Shown: piece by piece, positions 35,841 to 44,563 of the stretch | How the letters are laid out: every line of letters begins with the position of its first letter | Position numbering within the stretch: position 1 is the stretch's first letter | Source: Bacillus kexueae | GTDB lineage: Bacteria > Bacillota > Bacilli > Bacillales > Aeribacillaceae | NCBI RefSeq assembly: GCF_022809095.1 | Contig: NZ_JALAZE010000004.1 | Coordinates: 124,001 to 188,000 of the forward strand | DNA length: 64,000 nucleotides | Direction: 5' to 3' | Made by a program: the position numbers and the translations under genes | Notes under the pieces: generated by a model | Database searches by the model: none | What the model was told of the DNA's origin: nothing | What the model saw: the letters and a program-made list of their open reading frames with translations, nothing else

Positions 35841-36293
35841 TTAAAAATATGTTGCTAACTTATCATCAAGCGTACTGGACCAGCCTTGGTTATGATTTTG
35901 AGCAGCTTCCTCACTTGGAAGGCAATCATGAACGATGGCAAGCTCCATTGATTTCTCACTAATTTCCTTAAATAACACTGTGACAACCGTTTCCGGAAAC
36001 TCTTGCTCATCACTTTCCCATTTCCAAGTAAATACTAGCTTCTCATTTGGCATAACTTCTAAATACTTTCCGACTAATACATGTTTTTGGCCCTCTGCAT
36101 TTTCCATAACTAAACGATAGGTACCTTTTGCTTCGACATTCATTTCCTCAATAGCTACTTGATACCCTTTAGGTCCCATCCACATTTTAAACTGCTCTGG
36201 CTTTGTCCATGCTTCAAACATACGCTTAGCCGATACGGCATACTCACGTTTTAATTCTAGAGTAAATAACTTATCTGGACTCATCGTAATCAT
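35841..36293 (-). CDS. SRPBCC/AHSA1-family ligand-binding protein
   Basis: A 150-residue START-like (AHSA1) fold protein: 'LKREYAVSAKRMFEAWTKPEQFKMWMGPKG' at the N-terminus (residues about 13-42, quoted as a landmark by its ends LKREYAVS and WMGPKG), then 'VFTWKWESDEQEFPETVVTV' near 88. Such proteins bind hydrophobic ligands and typically follow an ArsR/SdpR-type repressor, as here, with a 4-bp overlap. Middle gene of the ArsR-AHSA1-DinB operon. Ligand not known. Confidence 0.82.
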   Translation of the reverse strand: MITMSPDKLFTLELKREYAVSAKRMFEAWTKPEQFKMWMGPKGYQVAIEEMNVEAKGTYRLVMENAEGQKHVLVGKYLEVMPNEKLVFTWKWESDEQEFPETVVTVLFKEISEKSMELAIVHDCLPSEEAAQNHNQGWSSTLDDKLATYF

Positions 36294-36631
36294 TCATCTT
36301 CCTCCTTCGTTTCCATTAAAAATTGTTCCAATCTTGTTAGACGATCCTCCCAGAAGCTACGCCAATAGTGTAGCCATTCAATAGCATCCTTCATTTTTTC
36401 AGGCTGTAAAAAATAATACTTATACCGCCCCTCCTTCCGAAAGGAAACGATCTGTGCCTTTTCAAGCACTTTCAAATGCTTCGTAACGGCTGGCAATGAC
36501 ATATCAAAGGGTTCAGCTAACTTCTTAACAGTCTTTTCCCCTTTTGAAAGCTCTTCAATAATTTTCCTTCTGGTAGGATCTGAAAGAACAGAAAATACAT
36601 CATCTAAGTGATTCTCTTGATAGTTAACCAT
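36290..36631 (-). CDS. ArsR/SdpR-family repressor, leaderless start
   Basis: A 113-residue winged-helix repressor ('FSVLSDPTRRKIIEELSKGE' near residue 13, 'MSLPAVTKHLKVLEKAQIV' recognition region near 44). It lacks the Cys metal site of ArsR itself and resembles the SdpR/AHSA1-linked group. No Shine-Dalgarno sequence precedes ATG 36631. Instead a TTGACG-17-TATAGT promoter ends about 7 bases before it, so the mRNA should begin at or next to the start codon. A perfect 24-bp palindrome covers the -10 box and the start codon and is the probable operator. Confidence 0.82.
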   Translation of the reverse strand: MVNYQENHLDDVFSVLSDPTRRKIIEELSKGEKTVKKLAEPFDMSLPAVTKHLKVLEKAQIVSFRKEGRYKYYFLQPEKMKDAIEWLHYWRSFWEDRLTRLEQFLMETKEEDE

Positions 36632-36643
36632 ATGGTTAACTAT
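36620..36643. promoter_or_regulatory. Perfect 24-bp palindromic operator of the ArsR operon
   Basis: Each half is ATAGTTAACCAT and its exact complement. The palindrome overlaps the -10 element and the ArsR start codon, so bound repressor would block transcription directly. Confidence 0.75.
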
Positions 36644-36667
36644 AATTCATTAATTTATATTCGTCAA
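36639..36667 (-). promoter_or_regulatory. Sigma-A promoter producing a leaderless ArsR mRNA
   Basis: On the minus strand TTGACG (36667-36662), exactly 17 bases, TATAGT (36644-36639). The predicted start of transcription is at about 36632-36631, the A of ATG. Confidence 0.65.
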
Positions 36668-36916
36668 GGAGCTTACCTCGGTTCTTTTATTTTCTCGGTG
36701 CAACATGATTTCTTTCATTCCTCTTATTTCTTAAAAACCCAATTTTGGAAGGTTTTATTTCATTGAAGCATTTAGATAACAAGAAATAAACATAGCTATT
36801 TACACAAAAAGTTTCTTTAAGTAAAATTTATTTGACTAGGCAAACTTTTATTTTTTTATCTAAAAAGTTTCCTTAGACCAAAATAATGTCTTTAATGCAA
36901 AAAAGGAGGTAGTAGT

Positions 36917-37405
36917 TTGCAGTTAATTTCTCATCTAATCGTCATCATTCGTCTACTTTTTGGCATTGGCTGGTTTTTGGCAGGATGGACGAAAATAGTA
37001 GAAAAACAGTGGTTCCACCAACCAGGACAATTTTTAAGTAACTATTTAACCGAGTCTTTACAAAAAGAGAATGTCCCAAGCTTTTATAAATTATTTATTG
37101 AGCATGTTGCATTAGAACACGTTCTTTTTTTCAATTACACCATTCCAATTGCGCAAATGGTATTAGGTATTTTTCTACTTATAGGCCTTTTTACCATCCC
37201 ATCCATTCTCTTTTGTCTTTTTATGCATATTAATTTCATTTTATCAGGAAATATGAACTTTCTTAGCCTTACCCTCTATACAAGTGGATTTATTCTTCTT
37301 TTGTTTCGCTCCCACTTACAAGTATGGAGTTTTAATATGAAAAACCTTTACCAATCTTCAACAAAATCAAATAAGTTCTCTAATGAAGATCAAGCAACTA
37401 TATAA
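36917..37405 (+). CDS. DoxX-family membrane protein
   Basis: A 162-residue protein with four predicted membrane segments, of the DoxX/thiosulfate-quinone oxidoreductase-like family: 'ISHLIVIIRLLFGIGWFLAG' at the N-terminus (residue 4 on), 'QMVLGIFLLIGLFTIPSIL' near 86 and 'HINFILSGN' near 110. The TTG at 36917 follows AAAGGAGGTAGTAGT. Its function in Bacillus is unclear; redox or detoxification roles have been suggested for relatives. A strong terminator follows. Confidence 0.75.
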   Translation: MQLISHLIVIIRLLFGIGWFLAGWTKIVEKQWFHQPGQFLSNYLTESLQKENVPSFYKLFIEHVALEHVLFFNYTIPIAQMVLGIFLLIGLFTIPSILFCLFMHINFILSGNMNFLSLTLYTSGFILLLFRSHLQVWSFNMKNLYQSSTKSNKFSNEDQATI

Positions 37406-37420
37406 TTTAATATAAAAGGA

Positions 37421-37455
37421 GGTGTCCCAATGTAGCTGGGACACCCATTCTTTCT
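37421..37455 (+). terminator. Terminator of the DoxX gene
   Basis: GGTGTCCCA / TGGGACACC stem followed by CATTCTTTCTTT. Confidence 0.7.
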
Positions 37456-37489
37456 TTGAAAATACAAGACTTTTCTAAAATAATTGTTT

Positions 37490-37640
37490 TTGGTCATACA
37501 CTTCATTGCGAAAGGCGGACTCTTTCCGTGGGCACAGCCTGTCTATTTTCGGCTCCACTTTTCTAATAGTCTCCTCATCTCGCAAGCTCGTCAGCGGGGT
37601 ATTAGGCTCGTGCTGTACTCTAAGAGGATACTTCATAAAC
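37490..37640 (+). repeat. Diverged copy of repeat R2
   Basis: 'AAAGGCGGACTCTTTCCGTG', 'CAGCCTGTCTATTTTCGGCT', 'CTCGCAAGCTCGTC' and 'GGCTCGTGCTGTACTC' follow the order of R2 copy B. Confidence 0.55.
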
Positions 37641-37653
37641 GTGAGTAGATCCT

Positions 37654-37854
37654 ATGATTGAGCCTCTCTTGCGGAACTATTTTTCTCAGTTTTATGAAAA
37701 AATTTTATCGCTACTTCTTTTTAATGGCACCCATATGGAATCACTCAATCATTGCCTTCTTACACGTGATGAACTAAAAGAAGACCTTAAAGTTAAGGAA
37801 CTTAGCTCCACAATTATTGTTCCAAACGATGGGGAAACATTATATAACTTGTAA
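37654..37854 (+). CDS. Short ORF, unrecognised, possibly a gene remnant
   Basis: 66 codons without a good ribosome binding site, but followed 10 bases later by a strong terminator, which suggests the end of a real transcription unit. 'CLLTRDELKEDLKVKEL' near residue 35 looks like the end of a small helical domain. It begins next to an R2 repeat, so the 5' part of an older gene may have been lost. No family assigned. Confidence 0.25.
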   Translation: MIEPLLRNYFSQFYEKILSLLLFNGTHMESLNHCLLTRDELKEDLKVKELSSTIIVPNDGETLYNL

Positions 37855-37863
37855 ACTGATTAA

Positions 37864-37899
37864 ATGCGTCGATGCTAGAAAAACATCGACGTATTTTTT
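37864..37899 (+). terminator. Terminator after the short ORF
   Basis: TGCGTCGATG, 9-base loop, CATCGACGTA, then T6. Confidence 0.75.
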
Positions 37900-38213
37900 C
37901 GTTTTTCATCTTTTTGTTAAAACCATCCAAAAAGATACGTATTTCTTTTGCAGAAATAGGGCAAATACAATATGCTTAAAGATAGATACGTATTGATCCA
38001 TTTTCAATTACATTTTGTAACTGCAAAAATAATGATTTAGCAAACTTGCTTATTTATTTCCCTTCATACAAATGGCTAGCTAAATAATCTTACTTGTAGT
38101 ATCTAGCTTTCCACGTCAAACTTACCATTAATTTTGAATTTCTCAACTCTCTCTAAAAAAATTAGATAAATCTCTTTACAAAAACAAGATTTTATATAAT
38201 AATAAATTTGTGA

Positions 38214-38228
38214 TTAGAATTATTATAA
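38214..38228 (+). promoter_or_regulatory. PerR box upstream of ahpC
   Basis: TTAGAATTATTATAA matches the PerR consensus TTATAATNATTATAA with one mismatch. It lies just downstream of a TATAAT-like box (38195-38200) and a TTTACA (38175-38180), and 31 bases before ahpC, so PerR would repress it until peroxide oxidises the regulator. Confidence 0.75.
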
Positions 38229-38258
38229 TCTAAATCAAGTACAAGGAGGCTAATGACT

Positions 38259-38822
38259 ATGTCATTAATCGGTAAAGAGGTAAAACCTTTTGCAGCGAAA
38301 GCATTCAAAAACGGTGAATTCATCGACGTAACAAACGAAGATTTAAAAGGTCAATGGAGTGTATTCTGCTTCTATCCAGCAGATTTCACATTCGTATGCC
38401 CAACTGAACTTGAAGACCTTCAAAACCATTACGCTGAATTAAAAGAACTTGGCGTTGAAGTATACTCTATCTCAACTGATACACACTTCACACACAAAGG
38501 TTGGCACGATAGCTCTGAAACAATCGGTAAAATCGAGTACGCAATGATCGGTGACCCATCTCAAACAATTTCTCGTAACTTCGAAGTATTAAACGAAGAA
38601 GAAGGTCTTGCTGATCGTGGTACATTCATCATCGATCCAGACGGTGTTATCCAAGCAGTAGAAATTAACGCTGGCGGAATCGGCCGTGATGCAAGCACAT
38701 TAATCAACAAAATCAAAGCAGCTCAATACGTTCGCAACAACCCAGGCGAAGTTTGCCCTGCAAAATGGCAAGAAGGCGGAAAAACACTTAAGCCAAGCCT
38801 TGATTTAGTAGGTAAAATTTAA
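38259..38822 (+). CDS. ahpC: Alkyl hydroperoxide reductase, peroxiredoxin subunit
   Basis: Typical 2-Cys peroxiredoxin of 187 residues that reduces organic hydroperoxides, hydrogen peroxide and peroxynitrite in the cytoplasm. Peroxidatic Cys47 is in '[12 protein letters not shown]' and the resolving Cys near residue 166 in 'GEVCPAKW'. ATG 38259 (MSLIGKEV, as in B. subtilis AhpC) is 9 bases after AAGGAGG; an ATG two codons earlier is too close. First gene of ahpCF with a PerR box upstream. Codon use is strongly biased, as expected of an abundant protein. Confidence 0.96.
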   Translation: MSLIGKEVKPFAAKAFKNGEFIDVTNEDLKGQWSVFCFYPADFTFVCPTELEDLQNHYAELKELGVEVYSISTDTHFTHKGWHDSSETIGKIEYAMIGDPSQTISRNFEVLNEEEGLADRGTFIIDPDGVIQAVEINAGGIGRDASTLINKIKAAQYVRNNPGEVCPAKWQEGGKTLKPSLDLVGKI

Positions 38823-38837
38823 GGAGCGGAATAAAAA

Positions 38838-40367
38838 ATGGTACTTGAAGCAGATATTAAGACACAGTTAAATCAATACTTACAGCTATTAGAAAGCGAT
38901 ATTGTCTTAAAAGTCAGTGCAGGTACCGATGAGATTTCAAAAGAGATGCTAGCTCTTGTCAATGAGCTAGCATCTATGTCATCTCAAATATCGGTAGAAC
39001 ATGCACAATTAAAAAGAACACCAAGCTTTAGCGTGAACCGTGTAGGCGAAGACACAGGTGTCACATTTGCCGGTGTTCCATTAGGACATGAATTCACCTC
39101 TTTAGTACTTGCCCTCTTACAAGTAAGTGGCCGAGCACCAAAAGTTGACGAAAGTGTTATTACAAAAATTAAAAACTTAAAAGGTGAATATCACTTCGAA
39201 TCTTATGTTAGCTTAAGTTGTCACAACTGTCCAGAGGTAGTTCAAGCCTTAAACATGATGAGCGTTTTAAATCCGGGTATTACCCATACGATGATCGATG
39301 GCGCGGCTTTCAAAGAAGAAGCTGAGAGTAAAAACATCATGGCTGTACCATCAGTATTCTTAAATGGGGAATTCTTCAGTGGTGGACGCATGACAATTGA
39401 CGAAATCCTTGCTAAGCTTGGAGACGGTCCAAGTGCGGAGGAATTTTCCTCAAAAGAACCGTACGATGTACTCGTAGTAGGTGGAGGACCTGCTGGATCG
39501 AGTGCGGCCATTTATGCTGCTCGTAAAGGCATTCGTACAGGTATCGTTGCCGAACGTTTCGGTGGCCAAGTGCTTGATACAATGAGCATTGAAAACTTTA
39601 TTAGTGTCAAACATACAGAAGGACCAAAACTTGTGGCAAGCCTTGAAGAGCACGTAAAAGATTATAACGTGGACGTGATGAATTTACAGCGTGCCGTTCG
39701 CTTAGAGAAGAAAGATTTATTCGAAGTCGAACTTGAAAATGGCGCTGTACTACAAAGTAAATCTGTTATTATTTCAACAGGTGCGCGTTGGCGCAACTTA
39801 GGCATTCCTGGCGAACAAGAGTTCAAGAATAAAGGGGTAGCCTATTGTCCACACTGTGACGGACCACTATTCGAAGGTAAGCACGTAGCGGTAATCGGCG
39901 GAGGAAACTCCGGTGTCGAAGCTGCCATCGACTTAGCTGGTATCGTCGACCATGTCACATTATTTGAATATATGCCAGAATTAAAAGCAGACGAAGTCCT
40001 TCAAAAGCGTCTCTATAGCCTACCAAACGTAACTGTACTAAAAAATGTACAAACGAAAGAAATTACAGGAACAGATAGCGTTGAAGGCATCACATACATC
40101 GACCGTGAAACGGGCGAAGAAAAACAAATTGCATTACAAGGCGTCTTTGTACAAATCGGCCTTGTTCCAAATACAGATTGGCTCGAAGGAACTCTTGAGC
40201 GTACACGCTTCGGTGAAATCATCGTAGACCAACACGGCGCTACAAGCATTCCGGGAGTCTTTGCAGCAGGTGACTGCACAAATAGCCCTTACAAACAAAT
40301 CATCATCTCCATGGGTTCAGGGGCTACAGCAGCACTAGGTGCATTCGACTATTTAATTCGCAATTAA
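38838..40367 (+). CDS. ahpF: Alkyl hydroperoxide reductase, flavoprotein subunit
   Basis: NADH-dependent disulfide reductase of 509 residues that regenerates AhpC. The N-terminal double thioredoxin-fold part (1-200) carries the CxxC 'SCHNCPEV' (near 130). The thioredoxin-reductase-like part has the FAD motif '[17 protein letters not shown]' (near 213), the redox CxxC '[10 protein letters not shown]' (near 336) and the NAD motif '[17 protein letters not shown]' (near 353). It starts 15 bp after ahpC behind AAGGAGCGG and ends at a strong terminator. Confidence 0.96.
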   Translation: MVLEADIKTQLNQYLQLLESDIVLKVSAGTDEISKEMLALVNELASMSSQISVEHAQLKRTPSFSVNRVGEDTGVTFAGVPLGHEFTSLVLALLQVSGRAPKVDESVITKIKNLKGEYHFESYVSLSCHNCPEVVQALNMMSVLNPGITHTMIDGAAFKEEAESKNIMAVPSVFLNGEFFSGGRMTIDEILAKLGDGPSAEEFSSKEPYDVLVVGGGPAGSSAAIYAARKGIRTGIVAERFGGQVLDTMSIENFISVKHTEGPKLVASLEEHVKDYNVDVMNLQRAVRLEKKDLFEVELENGAVLQSKSVIISTGARWRNLGIPGEQEFKNKGVAYCPHCDGPLFEGKHVAVIGGGNSGVEAAIDLAGIVDHVTLFEYMPELKADEVLQKRLYSLPNVTVLKNVQTKEITGTDSVEGITYIDRETGEEKQIALQGVFVQIGLVPNTDWLEGTLERTRFGEIIVDQHGATSIPGVFAAGDCTNSPYKQIIISMGSGATAALGAFDYLIRN

Positions 40368-40390
40368 TATCATAGGGACACACAATTTAT

Positions 40391-40434
40391 AAAACACCCC
40401 TGCCAAAGAGCTATTTTTGGCAGGGGTGTTTTTT
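40391..40434 (+). terminator. ahpCF terminator
   Basis: AAACACCCCTGCCAAA / TTTGGCAGGGGTGTTT with T6, a near-perfect long stem. Confidence 0.9.
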
Positions 40435-40557
40435 GCGCTGGAATAATTAATTAATTCTGAAGATTGCCCTCCTATAAATAGAATAATAATTTACGAGACT
40501 TCAATTGTAAGATACAATAAAATTACCTAAAATTTACATATAAGAGAGGTGTTAATA

Positions 40558-40923
40558 ATGGCGAGTGTACAAACATTGATGTCGTGGACTTTTTACGAAG
40601 AAGTTTCTGTCCCAAATGACATTGAACAATTGCTAATTGAAGGAGAAAAAGCGGAGGTCGCTTATAAAACTGTCCGTGACGTTGCAGTTGTAACTAACAA
40701 ACGTTTTATTATCGCTGATCGACAGGGGATCACTGGGAAGAAAGTAGAAATATATACAATTCCTTTTAATTCGATTGTCATGTATTCGAGTGAAAATGGC
40801 GGTATGCTTGATATGAATGCAGAGATTGAACTTTGGACTAAAGCAGGACAATTCAAATTAAATCTAAATAAGAATGTTGATATTCGTAAGTTAGATCGCC
40901 TTATTGCTCAGCACATCTTGTAA
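40558..40923 (+). CDS. PH domain protein (YvbH-like)
   Basis: A 121-residue cytoplasmic protein with a bacterial pleckstrin-homology fold ('LIEGEKAEVAYKTVRDVAVV', 'TNKRFIIADRQG', 'IPFNSIVMYSSENGG'), similar to Bacillus YvbH-type proteins whose role is unknown. ATG 40558 follows GAGAGGTG and is preferred over an upstream in-frame start three codons earlier. Single gene ended by a hairpin that also edges an R2 repeat. Confidence 0.78.
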   Translation: MASVQTLMSWTFYEEVSVPNDIEQLLIEGEKAEVAYKTVRDVAVVTNKRFIIADRQGITGKKVEIYTIPFNSIVMYSSENGGMLDMNAEIELWTKAGQFKLNLNKNVDIRKLDRLIAQHIL

Positions 40924-40934
40924 TCAAAAATCAG

Positions 40935-40966
40935 TAATGCTGTCCAAAAAGTACAGCACTTTTTTA
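40935..40966 (+). terminator. Terminator of the PH domain gene
   Basis: TGCTGT, loop CCAAAAAGT, ACAGCA, then T6. Confidence 0.7.
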
Positions 40967-41260
40967 TCCTAATTTAAATCGGTTAAACTCATTCGGTGGC
41001 GGACGCTTTCCGCGGGCACGGCCTGTCTAGTTACGGCTCCTAGCGTCTACCGAACGACTCTCTCCCTCCCCTGCGATAAGTCGATATCTGCTCGTTTTAC
41101 TCGTAGTATCTCCTTTATCTCAGTACGGAAGAGTCTCCCGTCAGTACAACGCTGGGCAGTCGCCGCCACCTTTCTTTCATTCAAAACCAATTGGAGAAAT
41201 ACTAGCTACTTTTCTCCCCTCATTCGATTTAAGGGACTTATAAGACATCCCCATTGATTC
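40967..41260 (+). repeat. Repeat R2 copy
   Basis: 'GGTGGCGGACGCTTTCCGCG', 'GCCTGTCTAGTTACGGCTCC', a long diverged middle and the tail 'TTTAAGGGACTTATAAGACA'. It is the best-preserved R2 start in the window. Confidence 0.65.
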
Positions 41261-41299
41261 TTTTAGTCCTATCTATTTCGAGAGAAGTTTGTTATATGT

Positions 41300-43486
41300 T
41301 CATTCCACACTATTTAACACAACCACTACTTTAAACAAATCTCCGTCCATTTCAATGTCTAGTTGACCTTCGTGGAGGTCGATAATGGATTTGGCAATTG
41401 CAAGTCCTAAACCAGATCCTTCGGTGTGCCGAGATTCATCTCCACGTTTGAACCTTTCAAGTAACTCATCAAGGTTCTCGCTTAGTTCATATTTTGAGAC
41501 ATTTTTAAATGTCATCATCGCTTGATTTTCTACCTGTTGAAGTTGGATATAGACACGTGAATGTTCCAATGAGTATTTCAGGATGTTCCCAATTAAGTTA
41601 TCGAATACGCGCCACAGCTTCTGCCCGTCCACGTAAGCATATACTGGCTTCTCTGCCGTCTTAATACGGAATTGAAGGTTGGATTCATTGATCCATTCAT
41701 CGTATTCAGCTAGTGATTGATGCAGTAGTTGATTCAAGTCCACTCTTTCTTTCGTCAGTTCAATGTTACCACTCGTCATTTTCGACACTTCAAACAAGTC
41801 GTCGATTAATACTTTCAATCTTTTCGACTTCCGATCGATAATTTCTACGTAGGCGGCTCGTTCTTCTTCTGATAATCCCTCTTTCTTAAGCAGCTCGGTA
41901 TACGTAATGACAGACGTCAACGGTGTACGTAAATCGTGACTTACATTCGTAATCAGCTCCGTCTTTAATCGCTCACTTTTCGCTTGTACCTTTTGGGATT
42001 TTTTCACCGCTTCTTCCATTGCCGCAATATGTCGTGCTATCGACGCAAAAATTGACTGTCCCTCTATTGACAGCTCTTTTCCTTTTTGTCCGTTTGCCAG
42101 TGCCTCTGTTTTCTCTGCAATTTTGTTTAAATAGCCAACTTGTGTCATGAGCACCTTCACAACTGGAATTCCTACAACTCCAATTAAAATAAGGTAAAAA
42201 AGCAAGTGAAAAGGTGAAATGAAAGCCATTCCTAACAGAACTCCTAAAGCATAAATTGCACCTAACAGTAAAAGCATTTGCGTACCCGTTTTCCAGTTTA
42301 AAAAGGCGTTTCGAAACGCATCCTTCAGTTGAAGAAGGACTCTGACGCCCCATTTCGCTATTTTATACATAATGGCGTTCTGCCATTGTTTACTTAAGTT
42401 ATTTATAGATGTACTCTTTAATAGCAAGATGAATTGAACAAACGTAATTGCCCATAAAACGGAAGCTCCAACAAATGCCACAATCCCTTCCATACGAAGC
42501 GGAATCATATAAGGTTTCACAAGCAAACTTAACACGAACGCGACTATACTCATACCGATAAATGCTACAATTCTTACATCGATTGGAAGCTTCTCGTATC
42601 CAGCACTCCATGAGTTTATCGCACCCCGTACCGTTTTCGACTTCCATAACATGAAAAATCCAATAAATAACCAACAAAAACTAAAGATTGTGTAAGCGAA
42701 CAACCCCGTTCTCAACATTTGTTCTTGTTCATACTGTTCCATTAACTCATTTGATGAGGAAAGGGACTTTGGTACACCTATTTTCCCTACAAACACTTCC
42801 GTAGGTGAAGGACTCTCAATGCCAAGATCATCGTAAAAATGAAATTCATCGCTCGTCATCTTCATTTCTTTTATGTAGTGCATGGTTTCAGCTTTTATCT
42901 CTTCATTGTTTGGTAAGTTTGTATACACTTTCCCAGCTTTATTGCTTTCAAAGTAATAGACAAAACTATCTTTGTATGGCAAAGAGTTTTCATAATCGTA
43001 TTCTTTCTCTTCGAAATAAGACTCAATTGCTTGCTCTTTTTCTTTTCGAATTTTCGCTTCGACATGTTCGTCACTTTCAAAATTTAGTTGAATATCTTCT
43101 AGTTTAGTATCACGTTCTTCTGTTAACACCTTTACTAAGGCTTCATCCCCCATTGCAGCTGCTTCTTCAATGCGGCCCTCATATTGACCTCTAATATTGA
43201 TTAACTGCTCAGAGAGTGAACCGTATCGATAGCGATGCTCTAAAATCTCTTCTTCCGTTACAACAATTTTCTCTTTCACTTCTTCTTCAGTGATTCCACT
43301 CAGTTCAGTAAATGCAATATACTGAGACCATTCCCCAACATACGACTGAAAAGATTGTGATTCAAAGTAATTTTTCGTTAGAAGTAATTGACTGTAACTA
43401 TAAAACGAAAGCAAGCTGCTAAACCCAATTGTCATGACCATGCAAAATAACAAAATGATTCGTTTACCTCTCCATTTTGTAGCCAA
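41300..43486 (-). CDS. Sensor histidine kinase with large extracytoplasmic domain
   Basis: A 728-residue kinase. A first membrane segment (about 9-31) is followed by an extracytoplasmic, Glu/Lys-rich helical region of about 220 residues, then 6 or so further membrane segments (255-440), HAMP-like linker, HisKA with 'LITNVSHDLRTPLTSVITYT' (His near 516) and HATPase with 'FDNLIGNILKYS' and 'GSGLGLAI'. The start is TTG 43486, overlapping the response regulator gene by 23 bp. The signal is unknown; the many-TM layout resembles envelope-stress or cationic-peptide sensing kinases, but no transporter gene is adjacent. Confidence 0.85.
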   Translation of the reverse strand: MATKWRGKRIILLFCMVMTIGFSSLLSFYSYSQLLLTKNYFESQSFQSYVGEWSQYIAFTELSGITEEEVKEKIVVTEEEILEHRYRYGSLSEQLINIRGQYEGRIEEAAAMGDEALVKVLTEERDTKLEDIQLNFESDEHVEAKIRKEKEQAIESYFEEKEYDYENSLPYKDSFVYYFESNKAGKVYTNLPNNEEIKAETMHYIKEMKMTSDEFHFYDDLGIESPSPTEVFVGKIGVPKSLSSSNELMEQYEQEQMLRTGLFAYTIFSFCWLFIGFFMLWKSKTVRGAINSWSAGYEKLPIDVRIVAFIGMSIVAFVLSLLVKPYMIPLRMEGIVAFVGASVLWAITFVQFILLLKSTSINNLSKQWQNAIMYKIAKWGVRVLLQLKDAFRNAFLNWKTGTQMLLLLGAIYALGVLLGMAFISPFHLLFYLILIGVVGIPVVKVLMTQVGYLNKIAEKTEALANGQKGKELSIEGQSIFASIARHIAAMEEAVKKSQKVQAKSERLKTELITNVSHDLRTPLTSVITYTELLKKEGLSEEERAAYVEIIDRKSKRLKVLIDDLFEVSKMTSGNIELTKERVDLNQLLHQSLAEYDEWINESNLQFRIKTAEKPVYAYVDGQKLWRVFDNLIGNILKYSLEHSRVYIQLQQVENQAMMTFKNVSKYELSENLDELLERFKRGDESRHTEGSGLGLAIAKSIIDLHEGQLDIEMDGDLFKVVVVLNSVE

Positions 43487-44156
43487 TTCCCCACACCACC
43501 TTTAAATACCTTGGATTTTTTGGATCAATTTCAATTTTCTCGCGAATTTTTCGAATGTGAACCGCTACTGTATTTTCGGCATTATATCCGGGCTCCTTCC
43601 ATACAGACTCATAGATTTCATCAATGGAAAACACCCGCCCAGCATGCTTCATTAACAATTCCACAATCTTGTACTCAATCGGCGTCAACTTAACCGGTTC
43701 TCCATGAACTTTTACTTCTTTAGCCGCTATATCGAGCGTTAATCCATTCAAATCAATAACTTTTTGGACCCCTTCATACGTTCCTAGCGTTACATATCGT
43801 CGCAATTGAGATTTCACACGCGCTACAAGCTCCATTGGATTAAATGGCTTCGTGACATAATCGTCCGCTCCGACTTGAAGACCTAAAATCTTATCGGTAT
43901 CTTCACTTTTGGCGCTCAACATAATAATCGGGATATTCCTCGTTTCCCGAATTTTATAGGTTGCTGCAATTCCATCAAGTTTTGGCATCATCACATCGAC
44001 AATCATTAGATGAATCTCATACTCTTCTAGTAGCTGTAATGCTTCCAAGCCATCCTTTGCTTTTAATACCGTAATCCCTTCATTTTTCAAATAAATCTCG
44101 ATTGCATCTCTTATTTCTTTCTCATCATCAACGACCAGTACAAAATACTCGTTCAT
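43464..44156 (-). CDS. OmpR-family response regulator
   Basis: A 230-residue two-domain regulator: receiver (1-118; acidic pair 'VVDDEKE', phospho-acceptor Asp in 'LMIVDVMMPKLDG' near 54, Lys in 'YVTKPFNPMEL') and OmpR/PhoB winged helix (130-230; 'LTPIEYKIVELLMKHAGRVF', 'VAVHIRKIREKIE'). It is encoded first, overlapping the kinase gene that follows, and surely pairs with it. No target is evident in the window. Confidence 0.9.
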   Translation of the reverse strand: MNEYFVLVVDDEKEIRDAIEIYLKNEGITVLKAKDGLEALQLLEEYEIHLMIVDVMMPKLDGIAATYKIRETRNIPIIMLSAKSEDTDKILGLQVGADDYVTKPFNPMELVARVKSQLRRYVTLGTYEGVQKVIDLNGLTLDIAAKEVKVHGEPVKLTPIEYKIVELLMKHAGRVFSIDEIYESVWKEPGYNAENTVAVHIRKIREKIEIDPKNPRYLKVVWGIGYKMER

Positions 44157-44250
44157 TTCTACCCCCAGCTTTCTATATATCTCGTACTATCTTAATCATA
44201 AAAAGAAAATCTTAACAATTTCTCGTTAAAAATCTTAAGATTTTCTTAAG

Positions 44251-44283
44251 ACAAAAAAAAGCCGTGCTTTCGTAGCATGGCTT
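44251..44283 (-). terminator. Terminator of the WYL-HEAT-zinc ribbon operon
   Basis: On the minus strand AAGCCATGCT, loop ACGAA, AGCACGGCTT, then T7. Confidence 0.8.
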
Positions 44284-44313
44284 AAATATTTTGTATTTGT
44301 TTCATGTGGAACA

Positions 44314-44562
44314 TTACTTCCACCGCTCTAATCGATGAATCTTTCGAACGTATAGGCTAGCAAGAAACTTAGGAAACCCCATTTCCATCATTTTTTCTTT
44401 TACTAATTCTTTCATATCCTCAACGGTAAAGTCCTTTTGTACGAACTCCCCATCCTGATAGCAATATTTACAGTACTTTGTACTTCGTTGTCGGTTTTTT
44501 TCCGTTCCCCGATCTTCCACTTTTTTTAATGGCATCGCACAACTTTGACAATGCTTTGACAT
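44314..44562 (-). CDS. Zinc-ribbon protein
   Basis: An 82-residue protein with two Cys pairs (CQSC at 5-8 and CKYC near 31-34) that should hold one zinc ion, followed by a helical tail ('FTVEDMKELVKEKMMEMGFP'). It belongs to a family of putative zinc-ribbon proteins of unknown function. ATG 44562 follows AGAGGG and lies 1 base past the stop codon of the HEAT-repeat gene, so translation is coupled. Last gene of its operon. Confidence 0.8.
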   Translation of the reverse strand: MSKHCQSCAMPLKKVEDRGTEKNRQRSTKYCKYCYQDGEFVQKDFTVEDMKELVKEKMMEMGFPKFLASLYVRKIHRLERWK

Positions 44563-44563
44563 A

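Noticed and set aside
36290-36631. Metal-sensing ArsR
   Set aside because: The Cys-Val-Cys metal site is absent and the partner gene is AHSA1, pointing to the SdpR-like group.
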